From: Lachnospiraceae bacterium
GTDB taxonomy: Bacteria > Bacillota > Clostridia > Lachnospirales > Lachnospiraceae
Assembly: GCA_017442865.1 (NCBI GenBank)
Contig: JAFRXK010000017.1
Span: forward strand, 30,314 to 94,313
Direction: 5' to 3'
DNA: 64,000 nt
Shown piece after piece: positions 35,148 through 44,096 of this stretch. The stretch's first letter is position 1. Each line of letters starts with the position of its first letter. The notes beneath the pieces are model-generated. The model had not been told where the DNA came from and made no database searches. It saw only the letters and a program-made list of their open reading frames with translations. A program made the position numbers and the translations under genes.

Positions 35148-36359
35148 ATGAAATTAGATAATATTTTAAAAAAACCAAAAGAATCTCTGGAATATATGGA
35201 GCGATTGGTTAACGATGGTTCGCCAAGTAATTTTTCTTTTATAAATACTACATCTAGAGAGACTTGCCCATTATATGCTTCAAGATTCAATTTGTGTGCA
35301 ATAATTGATCAATCATCAAAAATAGAAACGATAGGTAAGATACCATTAATCAAACTATCTGAGTGTTCTATTGGAGAAGATTATGTCTTTGCACACCCAG
35401 ATTGGAGAAATAGAAATATTACGTTTGATTTGTTCGAAACAGATTTTTCAGTTATTCCAACATCCAGTTCAAGAACTGTTAAGTTGGAAAACTATAATTA
35501 TTATATTAAAATGTGTTATCCTGGAATATTAGGACGTATTACACGTGAACTTGAAGTCCAACATATTAATTCAAGTATTGATATTACAAATGTTTTGAAT
35601 ACATTAACTAGTTGCGCACAGGTTCCGTCATTTTTGTCTTTTTTCCCAGAAACAGGTGGAAAAATATTTAAATATCCAGAAGGAGAAATTGGATATGTCG
35701 TTAGAGATTCCACTCCAATTGGGAAAAAAGTCAAAGACATTCATGCTATAATACCTGCTTTTTCGTTATACTCACAAGATAGAGGTAACGATGATCCTGC
35801 AATTATAAACCAAATATTGGATGTAAAATCAGATCCTATAAGTTATCTTTTAGAACAAATTGTTTTTAAAGTTGTTGATTGTTTTTTTTCATGTGTTTTT
35901 ATTGGCGGAATTCAACCAGAAATGCATTCTCAAAATTTTTTGTTAGGAATAGATAAAAATTTAGATGTTTGTAGTATAATTTTGAGAGATTTAGAATCTG
36001 TTGATAAAGATATTACTATCAGAAAAGAGCTTGATCTTTCAATTGATTTTTTGAGTTATCCATTTAAGTGTATAGATAAGAATCAATATAATTATAAAAT
36101 TAAACATAGTTTTATGTATGATCATAAACTTGGTGAGTATTTCTTTTCTCCATTATTAGATTGTATTCGTAAGTCTAAAACAGTCAATACAGATAATATT
36201 GAAACAGAGATAAAAAATTATGTTAATAATAAATATGGAGATAAATTATTTAACTTTTTTCCAGACAACAACATGTGGTATAAGTTTAAGAATGTACTAA
36301 TTGATAGAAGCTCTGAAAAAAGACCATATATACAATTAGATAATCCTAGATATAGGTAG
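35148..36359 (+). CDS. IucA/IucC-like siderophore-synthetase family protein
   Basis: A 403-residue protein that I place, by motif, in the IucA/IucC (NIS synthetase) family. YYIKMCYPG matches the KxSLP strand; GEIGYVVRD and AIIPAFSLYSQDRG match the middle blocks; IQPEMHSQNFLLG and ILRDLES match the diagnostic E-x-H-x-QN and RD motifs of the C-terminal half. It is about 200 residues shorter than full NIS enzymes. Such enzymes activate a carboxylate with ATP and join it to an amine or alcohol. The neighbours are not siderophore genes. Assignment is moderate and rests on motif order. Confidence 0.65.
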   Translation: MKLDNILKKPKESLEYMERLVNDGSPSNFSFINTTSRETCPLYASRFNLCAIIDQSSKIETIGKIPLIKLSECSIGEDYVFAHPDWRNRNITFDLFETDFSVIPTSSSRTVKLENYNYYIKMCYPGILGRITRELEVQHINSSIDITNVLNTLTSCAQVPSFLSFFPETGGKIFKYPEGEIGYVVRDSTPIGKKVKDIHAIIPAFSLYSQDRGNDDPAIINQILDVKSDPISYLLEQIVFKVVDCFFSCVFIGGIQPEMHSQNFLLGIDKNLDVCSIILRDLESVDKDITIRKELDLSIDFLSYPFKCIDKNQYNYKIKHSFMYDHKLGEYFFSPLLDCIRKSKTVNTDNIETEIKNYVNNKYGDKLFNFFPDNNMWYKFKNVLIDRSSEKRPYIQLDNPRYR

Positions 36360-36369
36360 AGGTAATACA

Positions 36370-37527
36370 ATGAAATTGGCAAACATTTTAAAAAGTGATG
36401 AATCGCGTTCTTTTTTTAAAAGGGCATTTGATTGGATAGTTGCAGCTATAATAGGTGCCGTTGTTTCTGGCTTTTTTACTGGAAAGTATCTATGGACAAT
36501 ATTTATTTCTGTTTTACTTTTGGTTTGTGGAATTATTTATGTTGTTATTCTCAGTCATTCCAATAGCAAATATGATATACTTAAAATTTTAAGGTCTGAA
36601 TTAAATGCAGGAAACTATCGACATGTTATTATGATTGGTTATTCTTTAAGTCGTCAATTACATTTAAGTGGTAGAAATACATTACGATATGAAATAGGCA
36701 AATTAGTAGATAAGGCAACTACTCATTTACAATTAGAACAGGATATACGTATAAATGATGATAAACTATCTATTGCATATATAAAAGCAAAAAATTTAAT
36801 TGATGACTTGGGGTGGACCTCATATAAATTACAATATGTTGATATTGCAATAGAAAAAATTTCAGCAGGAATAAAATTAGCTAAAGAAAAAAAATATTAT
36901 ACACTTGCGGTAAAAGGCTATCGTCATTTAGTTGGAATACTAGATGAAAAAGGTGATTTTGATGGAAGAAATGAAGCTATAGAAAGTGCAAATAAAATAT
37001 TATATGACACAAATTATAGGAATAGTTTTAAAAAAATAGAAGATTATGAACATGTAGTTGCTGAATTTGAGTATGCATATGCAAAAACGTTAATAGATGA
37101 CAATTCTGATAAAGCTCTTGAAAGTTCTGAGAAGTTAAAAATTTATTTTTCAACGGAAGTGGCAGATGATCCTGAACGCTATGTTAAGACTCTTGATTTA
37201 ATTGGAGATATATATGCACATTATAAAAGCCCGACAAAATTAAAAATTGCGAGAGAGACTTATTTAGATGGTATTTCTGAATGTGAAAAAACAGGTAGAA
37301 CTGAAAGATTAATTCGTACATCAATAGATTATATTGACTTATTATTGAAAATGTATAATAATAAAAATGTTTATTCAACATCAGATTGGGAACAAATTGA
37401 TTCTGAAGAACTAGATATATATAATAAAGCCTATGAATGTTCTAAGAGAGTTGAGAACAAATATTATATTTCTAGATTGAAAAAATCACACAAAAAATAT
37501 TTGAGAGATAGAAAGGCTAGAATATAA
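36370..37527 (+). CDS. Two-TM protein with helical (TPR-like) repeats
   Basis: A 385-residue protein of unrecognised family. Two hydrophobic segments (about 20-37 and 42-62) form a hairpin; the rest is all-helical with TPR-like spacing, for example KEKKYYTLAVKGYRHLVGIL and KALESSEKLKIY. The topology suggests a membrane-anchored cytosolic scaffold. Its first eight residues, MKLANILK, differ in only one position from those of the preceding protein (MKLDNILK). AGAGGT precedes the start. Last gene of the operon, followed by a 20-bp terminator. Confidence 0.75.
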   Translation: MKLANILKSDESRSFFKRAFDWIVAAIIGAVVSGFFTGKYLWTIFISVLLLVCGIIYVVILSHSNSKYDILKILRSELNAGNYRHVIMIGYSLSRQLHLSGRNTLRYEIGKLVDKATTHLQLEQDIRINDDKLSIAYIKAKNLIDDLGWTSYKLQYVDIAIEKISAGIKLAKEKKYYTLAVKGYRHLVGILDEKGDFDGRNEAIESANKILYDTNYRNSFKKIEDYEHVVAEFEYAYAKTLIDDNSDKALESSEKLKIYFSTEVADDPERYVKTLDLIGDIYAHYKSPTKLKIARETYLDGISECEKTGRTERLIRTSIDYIDLLLKMYNNKNVYSTSDWEQIDSEELDIYNKAYECSKRVENKYYISRLKKSHKKYLRDRKARI

Positions 37528-37579
37528 CTTCTAATTGCAATTATCAACTTTTAATATTATAATATATTCTATTATTAAT

Positions 37580-37625
37580 TATAATTCAAAAGTCTAGAGG
37601 CTTTCCTCTAGACTTTTGAATTATA
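37580..37625 (+). terminator. Terminator of accessory operon, 20-bp perfect stem
   Basis: Arms 37580-37599 and 37606-37625 are exact reverse complements around GCTTTC; AT-rich outer part and TAGAG/CTCTA core. Confidence 0.8.
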
Positions 37626-37689
37626 AAAATCACCTCTTATGCGGGTGAAGCAACAATATGATTATAGTACAAATATAAAGGTATAGAAA

Positions 37690-37955
37690 TATTAGATAAA
37701 CATTTGATGCCGAATTATGTGGATATGTTTGTAAGTGCTTTGCCAAAATACAGTGTGTCATTATTCATAGGTTATTTAAAAGAAAAAAATACACTAATAT
37801 TATTTGATAAACATGCAATTATAAAGGATAAGTTTGGTAATATTCATTTCTGGTCATAAGAGTATTATGTAAGTACAGTGGGACTAAATGAGTCAACCAT
37901 AAAAAAGCATATACAAGATCAGTAAAAAGCTGATAAATTGCATATAAATGATTTA
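37690..37955 (+). pseudogene. tnpA: IS200-type TnpA transposase remnant
   Basis: One frame reads MPNYVDMFVSALPKYSVSLF, then IGYLKEKNTLILFDKHA, FGNIHFWS, stop, EYYVSTVGLNESTIKKHIQ, DQ, stop, KADKL. This matches the core and C-terminal half of IS200 TnpA (CPDHIHMLV, KYSVSSFMGYLKGK, FGNRHFW, YYVSTVG). The HUH-like histidines are lost (PNYVD instead of PDHIH), there are in-frame stops at 37857 and 37923, and the N-terminal third is missing. It is a decayed insertion directly behind the accessory operon. Confidence 0.85.
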
Positions 37956-37993
37956 CGAATTAATAAATTATCAAAAAACGGAGAATTGTAATT

Positions 37994-38560
37994 ATGAAAC
38001 TACAAAAGGGCGATTACGGATACCTTTCAAACCGTAAAAGGATGCAGTTAATAAAAGTTATAATAGGTATTGTGCTTGTATTTGCGGTGCTTTTTACCGG
38101 TATCATTACAACCGGAACAAAAAACAACCTTCTTACGGTAGGCTCAATTCTGCTCGTGCTTCCGACGGCAAACTTTGCGGTCAATCTGATAGCAATGATG
38201 AAGTTTAAAAGGCTTAAGCAGGCAGAATATGATGAATTTTCTAAGGCCGCAGAGGGAAAGGTGACATCCTGCGATATGCTTGTTACTGCGAATCAGAAGC
38301 TTGTGCCGTTGCCGGTATCCATTATTTATAAGAATGGCATTGTTTCATATACAAACCTTTCCGAGAAGTTTAACCGAAAGGACGCCGAGGAGGATATGAA
38401 CAGACTTTTAAAAAGTATCGGCTGTCCGGTCGGCATAAAAATCATGAATGAATGGAAGCCATTTATCAGGCAGGTGCAGTCTATAGAGGCCCCTGCCACA
38501 GATGAAGAAAGGCAGAAGCTTGATGAGATAAAATATGATTTGCTGAAATATTCTATGTAA
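37994..38560 (+). CDS. Two-TM membrane protein, unknown
   Basis: A 188-residue protein with two close hydrophobic segments (about 19-42 and 46-70) and a C-terminal cytosolic domain of about 115 residues (NQKLVPLPVSIIYKNGIVSY). I do not recognise the family. Codon use returns to that of the core genes, unlike the preceding operon. ACGGAGAA lies upstream of the start. The pseudouridine synthase follows after 112 bases. Confidence 0.75.
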   Translation: MKLQKGDYGYLSNRKRMQLIKVIIGIVLVFAVLFTGIITTGTKNNLLTVGSILLVLPTANFAVNLIAMMKFKRLKQAEYDEFSKAAEGKVTSCDMLVTANQKLVPLPVSIIYKNGIVSYTNLSEKFNRKDAEEDMNRLLKSIGCPVGIKIMNEWKPFIRQVQSIEAPATDEERQKLDEIKYDLLKYSM

Positions 38561-38672
38561 TGATATACAGGCGAAGGATAATAATATGCAAGTATTATAA
38601 AAACTTATTATTTCAACATGATTAGAATATATAATCTGCATTTGTCATGAAATTATATTTAAGAGGTGTATT

Positions 38673-39650
38673 TTGAGAACAGTTATAATCAACCAGAATG
38701 AAGCGGGGCAGAGGCTTGATAAGTTTTTGCTTAAATACATGAATCTTGCCGGAAAAAGCTTCATTTACAAGATGCTTCGAAAGAAGAATATTGTGCTTAA
38801 TGATAAAAAATGCGATGGCTCGGAAAAGCTTAATACCGGTGACGAGGTTAAGCTTTTTCTTTCCGAGGAAACCATTGAAAAGTTTACCGAAAACAAGACG
38901 GCAAAGCTTGATGTGGACACAAGCGCATTGGACATAGTTTTTGAAAATGATGATATAATGATTATAAATAAGCCTGCCGGAATGCTTTCACAGAAGGCGG
39001 AAAGCGGAGATATCTCGCTTGTGGAGCTTGTTACAGCCTACCTTGTTAATAAGGGGAAGCTTTCTGAGGAGGATTTAAAAACCTTTAAGCCTGCTGTCTG
39101 CAACCGTCTTGACCTCAATACCAGTGGTCTTGTTGTGGCCGGAAAGTCACTTGCAGGACTTCAGGTTATGTCGGATGCATTTAAAAGCAGAGCCATTAAA
39201 AAATATTATCTTTGCATTGTTGACGGCGTGATTTTAAAGGCGGACCGTATAGATGCATATATTTATAAGGATGAGGCGTTAAACAGGGTGGAAATCTGCG
39301 ATGTGGACCGTGAGGGTGCACAGCATATTGTCACCGAATATGAACCGATAAGCACAAATGGAAAGCTTACGCTTTTAAGAGTTCATCTTATAACCGGACG
39401 CTCACACCAGATAAGGGCGCATCTTGCTGCAATCGGACATCCTGTGATTGGCGACAATAAATACGGTGATGTTGTGAAAAACCGTTATTTCAGAGGTCGA
39501 TACAAGGTTAAAAGCCAGCTTTTGCACGCCTATAAGCTTGTTATGCCTGAATTTAACGGTGATTTTAGTGAGCTATCAGGCAAGACTTTTGAATCACAGA
39601 TACCGGACGGCTTTGTTGCTGTTGCTGAAGGCGAAGGACTTTCGCTATAA
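38673..39650 (+). CDS. RluA-family pseudouridine synthase
   Basis: A 325-residue enzyme of the RluC/RluD type. An N-terminal S4 RNA-binding domain (QRLDKFLLKYMNL to about residue 75) precedes the catalytic domain with VCNRLDLNTSGLVV, which has the catalytic Asp in RLDxxTSG, and later RSHQIRAHLAAIGHPVIGD. It isomerises uridines in rRNA or tRNA. The start is TTG 38673 with AAGAGGTG upstream. Confidence 0.92.
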   Translation: MRTVIINQNEAGQRLDKFLLKYMNLAGKSFIYKMLRKKNIVLNDKKCDGSEKLNTGDEVKLFLSEETIEKFTENKTAKLDVDTSALDIVFENDDIMIINKPAGMLSQKAESGDISLVELVTAYLVNKGKLSEEDLKTFKPAVCNRLDLNTSGLVVAGKSLAGLQVMSDAFKSRAIKKYYLCIVDGVILKADRIDAYIYKDEALNRVEICDVDREGAQHIVTEYEPISTNGKLTLLRVHLITGRSHQIRAHLAAIGHPVIGDNKYGDVVKNRYFRGRYKVKSQLLHAYKLVMPEFNGDFSELSGKTFESQIPDGFVAVAEGEGLSL

Positions 39651-39717
39651 TTTTTACAAGGATTGAAGCCGGTTTAGACTAAATTAATATGTTTTATTTA
39701 ATAAATTCGGAGGGGTT

Positions 39718-40251
39718 ATGGCAACCTGGAACACAAGAGGACTTCGAGGCTCCACACTTGAGGAGCTTCTTAACTATACAAATGAAAAATACAGGGAGAT
39801 TGGGCTTGCACTTATACAAAAGGTGCCGACACCGATTAAGCCGATAAATATTGACAAGGAGACACGCCAGATTACGCTTGCTTATTTTGACCAGAAGAGT
39901 ACTGTCGATTATATAGGTGCTGTGCAGGGAATTCCGGTATGCTTTGATGCAAAGGAATGCACAACAGACACATTTCCGCTACAGAACATTCATGAGCATC
40001 AGATTAAATTTATGGAGGAGTTTGAAAAGCAGGGCGGAGTTTCATTTATAATACTTTTTTATACTTCAAAGGATGAAATATATTATATACCGTTTAAGGA
40101 CGTAAAGGCTTTCTGGGAGCGTAGTGCGCAAGGTGGAAGAAAAAGCTTTACCTATGATGAGATAGACAAAAGCTACAGGATTCACGGCAAAGGCGGGGTA
40201 TATGTTCATTATCTGGAGGAGCTTAATCATGACCTTGCCGGTAGAGAGTAA
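39718..40251 (+). CDS. recU: Holliday junction resolvase RecU
   Basis: A 177-residue PD-(D/E)XK resolvase. TRGLRGSTLEELLNYTN is the N-terminal stalk region, and the active site is seen as STVDYIG with FDAKECTTDTFPL. RecU cuts four-way junctions in recombination and segregation in Firmicutes. It stands apart from ponA, its partner in Bacillus. GGAGGGGTT precedes the start. Confidence 0.93.
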   Translation: MATWNTRGLRGSTLEELLNYTNEKYREIGLALIQKVPTPIKPINIDKETRQITLAYFDQKSTVDYIGAVQGIPVCFDAKECTTDTFPLQNIHEHQIKFMEEFEKQGGVSFIILFYTSKDEIYYIPFKDVKAFWERSAQGGRKSFTYDEIDKSYRIHGKGGVYVHYLEELNHDLAGRE

Positions 40252-40347
40252 AATGTTTCAAGCTGTAAGACGCCAAATGACATAAAGTATAAATATTTAA
40301 GTCGAAGCCAGCGGAGGCAGAGAGTAAAAAGTTTTTTAAATTGTATA

Positions 40348-40376
40348 TTGACATAAAGGACTCTTTTCGATATAAT
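40348..40376 (+). promoter_or_regulatory. Consensus promoter of the his cluster
   Basis: TTGACA (40348-40353), 17 bases, TATAAT (40371-40376): both elements are perfect. A palindrome TGCTAC-TATG-GTAGCA (40391-40406) lies about 8 bases after the likely start point and could be an operator. No T-box or histidine leader peptide is visible. Confidence 0.8.
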
Positions 40377-40447
40377 CTAGCAAAGCAGTATGCTACTATG
40401 GTAGCAAATTAGAACTTTAACGTATTAAAGCAAATGGAGGAAAAGAC

Positions 40448-41707
40448 ATGAAACAACTTGTACATACTCCTGAAGGAGTAAGAGATATTTATGGAAATGA
40501 ATATGCAAAAAAACTAAAAATTCAGGATAAAATACATCATGTCTTAAAAAGCTACGGATATGATGATATCCAAACTCCGAATTTTGAGTTTTTTGATATA
40601 TTCAGCAAGGAAAAAGGCAGTGTAAGCACTCAGGAGATGTTCAAATTCTTTGACAGGGATAACAATACATTAGTTTTACGCCCTGATATGACGCCGCCTA
40701 TTTCAAGATGTGTGACAAAATATTATCAGGATGAGACACTTCCGATACGCTTATGCTATCTTGCAGATACATACACAAACAATAACAGCTTTCAGGGTAG
40801 ACTGAAGGAAACTACACAGCAGGGTGCGGAGCTTTTAGGCGATGAGACAAGCGATTCGGATGCAGAGATGATTGCAATGATGATTGAGTGTCTGCTAAAA
40901 GCCGGTTTAACAGATTTTCAGATTGATATAGGTCAGGTTGAATTCTTTAACGGACTGGTTGAAGAAGCAGGCATGGATGAGGATACTGAGAAGCATTTAA
41001 GAGAGCTTATCGAGATTAAAAATTTCTTTGGCGTTGAGGAGCTGGTAAACAGCAGCAGTATGGAGCAGTCATTAAAGGAAGTCTTTTTGATGCTGCCGAA
41101 GCTTTTCGGCAGTTATGAGCAGCTTGCTCTTGCAAAGAATTTAACCGGCAATGAGCGTTCACTCAACGCAATCAGGCGTCTCGAAAACATTTACAGACTG
41201 CTTACATACTACGGGCTTGAGAAATATGTTTCCTTTGACCTTGGTATGCTTGGAAAGTATAAATATTATACAGGTATTATTTTTAAGGCGTATACGTATG
41301 GAACAGGAGAGGCAATCGGCTCAGGCGGACGCTATGACAGCCTTATGAAGCATTTCGGAAAGGACTGTCCGAGCGTAGGCTTTTCAATATGTATTGATTT
41401 TCTTATGGCTGCAATGGACAGACAGAGCATTTTCATTGAGACAGAAAAAACAGATGCAATGCTTGTTTATGCGCCACAGGAACAGGAGACCGCAATTAGA
41501 CTCGCCACACATTTCAGAAAACAGGGCATGAGCGTGCAGCTTACAAGAAAGCGCTCCGGTCACGAGCTTTCGGAGTATGAGCGTATGGCATCTGAAAATT
41601 TAATAGAAAAAATAATGTGCCTGGATGCTTCAAATGGCATAATAACAGAGAAGTGCCTGGCAGACGGTACTGAAAGCATAGTATCTATACCCGAAATCCT
41701 GAATTAA
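40448..41707 (+). CDS. hisZ: ATP phosphoribosyltransferase regulatory subunit
   Basis: A 419-residue HisRS-like protein without aminoacylation function. [24 protein letters not shown] and [11 protein letters not shown] are class II synthetase-like motifs; GSGGRYDSL is the later HisRS-type motif. HisZ forms the active complex with the short HisG encoded next and senses histidine. First gene of the his cluster. Confidence 0.93.
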   Translation: MKQLVHTPEGVRDIYGNEYAKKLKIQDKIHHVLKSYGYDDIQTPNFEFFDIFSKEKGSVSTQEMFKFFDRDNNTLVLRPDMTPPISRCVTKYYQDETLPIRLCYLADTYTNNNSFQGRLKETTQQGAELLGDETSDSDAEMIAMMIECLLKAGLTDFQIDIGQVEFFNGLVEEAGMDEDTEKHLRELIEIKNFFGVEELVNSSSMEQSLKEVFLMLPKLFGSYEQLALAKNLTGNERSLNAIRRLENIYRLLTYYGLEKYVSFDLGMLGKYKYYTGIIFKAYTYGTGEAIGSGGRYDSLMKHFGKDCPSVGFSICIDFLMAAMDRQSIFIETEKTDAMLVYAPQEQETAIRLATHFRKQGMSVQLTRKRSGHELSEYERMASENLIEKIMCLDASNGIITEKCLADGTESIVSIPEILN

Positions 41708-41736
41708 CATATATTTTTCAGTCAGAAAGGACTAAT

Positions 41737-42381
41737 ATGAGATATTTAACTATAGCGTTGGCAAAGGGCCGCATGGCAAAAAAATCAATGGAATTATTTG
41801 AGCAGATAGGTCTTTCCTGCGAGGAGATGAAGGACGAAAAGACCAGAAAGCTTATTTTTGTAAATGAAGATTTAAAAATCAGATTCTTTCTTGCAAAGGC
41901 GAATGATGTGCCTACATATGTTGAATACGGCGCAGCCGATATAGGCATCGTCGGCAAGGATACTATATTGGAAGAGGGCAGAAATTTATACGAGGTGCTG
42001 GATTTAGGCATTGGCAAGTGCAGGATGTGCGTTTGCGGTCCTGAAAGTGCAAGAGTATTTCTCAAAAACCATGAAATGATGAGGGTTGCCACAAAATATC
42101 CGCACATCGCAAAGGACTATTTTTATAATATCAAGCATCAGACCGTGGAATTTATTAAACTCAACGGCTCAATTGAGCTTGCGCCAATCGTAGGACTTTC
42201 AGAGGTGATAGTTGATATTGTTGAGACAGGCTCAACTCTTAGGGAAAATGGTCTTGTCGTTTTAGAGGAAATCTGCAATCTTTCAGCCAGAATGGTTGTA
42301 AACCAGGTAAGCATGAAGATGGAGAACGAGAGAATCACGAAGATTATTTCCGATATGAGAGCTTTGCTTCAGAGCAGATAA
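41737..42381 (+). CDS. hisG: ATP phosphoribosyltransferase, short form
   Basis: A 214-residue short-type HisG for the first step of histidine synthesis. [26 protein letters not shown] and the PRPP-binding [14 protein letters not shown] are clear. The short form lacks the C-terminal regulatory domain and needs HisZ, which is encoded 29 bases upstream. Confidence 0.95.
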   Translation: MRYLTIALAKGRMAKKSMELFEQIGLSCEEMKDEKTRKLIFVNEDLKIRFFLAKANDVPTYVEYGAADIGIVGKDTILEEGRNLYEVLDLGIGKCRMCVCGPESARVFLKNHEMMRVATKYPHIAKDYFYNIKHQTVEFIKLNGSIELAPIVGLSEVIVDIVETGSTLRENGLVVLEEICNLSARMVVNQVSMKMENERITKIISDMRALLQSR

Positions 42382-42478
42382 TATGACATGAACGAGCATA
42401 TATAATTTATAAGAAATATACTTCATAGAAATGTACTTCAAAGAAATTAAGTTGGGTCTTTTTACAGATTCAATACAA

Positions 42479-42512
42479 GCCCGTCCGCTTGGCTCGTTGC
42501 TTGCGGGAATAA
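42479..42512 (-). repeat. Fragment of the dispersed repeat, inverted
   Basis: CCGTCCGCTTGGCTCGTTGC matches the reverse complement of the left end of the copies at 16121 and 23165 with few differences. Only this end is present. It lies in the hisG-hisD gap. Confidence 0.75.
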
Positions 42513-42549
42513 ATTCAGGTAAGTGTATTATGGTAAAAGGAGAATAGTC

Positions 42550-43839
42550 ATGAGAATTGTTAAACTTAATAATGAAACAAAGAAGGATATTTTGGACAAT
42601 CTTTTAAAGAGAAGCCCGAATAATTATGATAAATTCACAGATACAGTAAATGAAATCGTAAACAATGTCCGTGAAAATAAGGATGAGGCAATATTCGAAT
42701 ACACAAGAAAATTTGACGGCTGTGATATAAATGCTTCAAATATTCTTGTTACAAAGGATGAGATTGACGAGGCTTACACGCTGGTTGAGCCTGAGCTTAT
42801 AGATGTTATCAGGAAGGCACTCGTAAATATCAGGACGTATCACGAAAAACAGAAGCAGTACAGCTGGTTTGACAGCACTGCAAACGGTACTATTTTAGGA
42901 CAGAAGGTTACGCCGCTTGACGCTGTTGGCGTGTACGTACCCGGCGGCAAGGCTGCGTATCCATCATCGGTGCTTATGAACATTATTCCGGCACAGGTTG
43001 CAGGCGTTGAAAAGATAGTTATGGTAACGCCTCCTGGCAAGGATGGAAGGGTCAATCCGGGAACACTTGTTGCTGCCAATGAAGCAGGTGCTACACACAT
43101 TTACAAGGTCGGCGGCGCACAGGCAATTGCCGCACTGGCATTTGGAACACAGTCTATACCTAGAGTTGATAAAATCGTAGGCCCGGGAAACATATTTGTT
43201 GCGCTTGCAAAGAAGGCGGTGTTCGGTTTTGTCGGTATTGACTCAATTGCAGGCCCGAGCGAAATACTTGTACTTGCCGATGAAACTGCAAATCCGAGAT
43301 ATGTTGCGGCTGACCTGCTTTCACAGGCAGAGCATGACGAGATGGCGAGCGCAATCCTTGTAACCACTTCAGAGGAGCTTGCAAAGCAGGTCTCAGAGGA
43401 AGTAGACGGATTCGTTGCAACGCTCAGCAGAAGGGATATCTTAGAAAAGTCGCTTGAAAATTATGGCTACATTTTAGTTGCCGACAGCATGGATGAAGCG
43501 ATAGACGCTGCAAACCAGATTGCATCAGAGCACCTTGAAATCGTGACAAAGGATGCCTTTAACACTATGACAAGGATAAAAAATGCAGGTGCAATCTTTA
43601 TCGGAGAGTACAGCAGCGAGCCTTTAGGCGATTATTTTGCAGGTCCGAATCACGTGCTCCCTACAAACGGCACGGCAAGATTCTTCTCTCCTTTGGGAGT
43701 AGATACATTTATAAAGAAATCAAGCATTATATCATATTCGAGAGAAGCATTGGAGCCAATCCACAAGGATATAATCAAATTTGCCGAGGCAGAGTATCTT
43801 ACCGCACATGCAAATTCGATAAAGGTAAGGTTCGAGTGA
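42550..43839 (+). CDS. hisD: Histidinol dehydrogenase
   Basis: A 429-residue NAD-dependent zinc enzyme for the last two steps of histidine synthesis. VGVYVPGGKAAYPSSVLM, DKIVGPGNIFVALAK, IDSIAGPSEILV and LSQAEHDEMASA are family blocks; the zinc Gln/His are in QAEHD. ATG 42550 follows AAGGAG; an upstream in-frame ATG lies in the repeat-bearing gap. Confidence 0.96.
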   Translation: MRIVKLNNETKKDILDNLLKRSPNNYDKFTDTVNEIVNNVRENKDEAIFEYTRKFDGCDINASNILVTKDEIDEAYTLVEPELIDVIRKALVNIRTYHEKQKQYSWFDSTANGTILGQKVTPLDAVGVYVPGGKAAYPSSVLMNIIPAQVAGVEKIVMVTPPGKDGRVNPGTLVAANEAGATHIYKVGGAQAIAALAFGTQSIPRVDKIVGPGNIFVALAKKAVFGFVGIDSIAGPSEILVLADETANPRYVAADLLSQAEHDEMASAILVTTSEELAKQVSEEVDGFVATLSRRDILEKSLENYGYILVADSMDEAIDAANQIASEHLEIVTKDAFNTMTRIKNAGAIFIGEYSSEPLGDYFAGPNHVLPTNGTARFFSPLGVDTFIKKSSIISYSREALEPIHKDIIKFAEAEYLTAHANSIKVRFE

Positions 43840-43847
43840 AACAATGA

Positions 43848-44066
43848 GCCAAGCAGCTTCAATCCCCGTGCATGCACGAAAGATTGAAGATATTTGGCGA
43901 ATGTCCGTACATGAGTAACGCAAAGCGGAAGCTTGGAGTTACGAATGGCGGAACGATTGTGAGAGTTGCGCTAGCAACGGAGCAATCGTGTTTCACTATA
44001 TATAATGCCAAGCAGCTTCAATCACCGTGCACGCACGAAAGATTGAAGAGAGCAATCGTGTTTCAC
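43848..44066. repeat. Repeated palindromic units in the hisD-hisB gap
   Basis: A 43-base unit (GCCAAGCAGCTTCAATC ... GATTGAAGA) occurs at 43848-43890 and 44007-44049 with two differences. Each can fold, since CTTCAATC pairs with GATTGAAG. A second motif, GAGCAATCGTGTTTCAC, follows at 43980-43996 and 44050-44066, with a CGATTG...CAATCG hairpin between. No coding sequence is seen. Confidence 0.8.
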
Positions 44067-44096
44067 ATTTTATGAAATATATGGAGGATAAAATAT

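Noticed and set aside
33838..37527. Known antiphage defence system
   Set aside because: No nuclease, TIR, NAD-depleting, CBASS, retron or restriction motif is present; calling it defence would go beyond the evidence.
43848..44066. Two-repeat CRISPR or attachment site
   Set aside because: Only two units, of hairpin type, with no cas or integrase genes adjacent.
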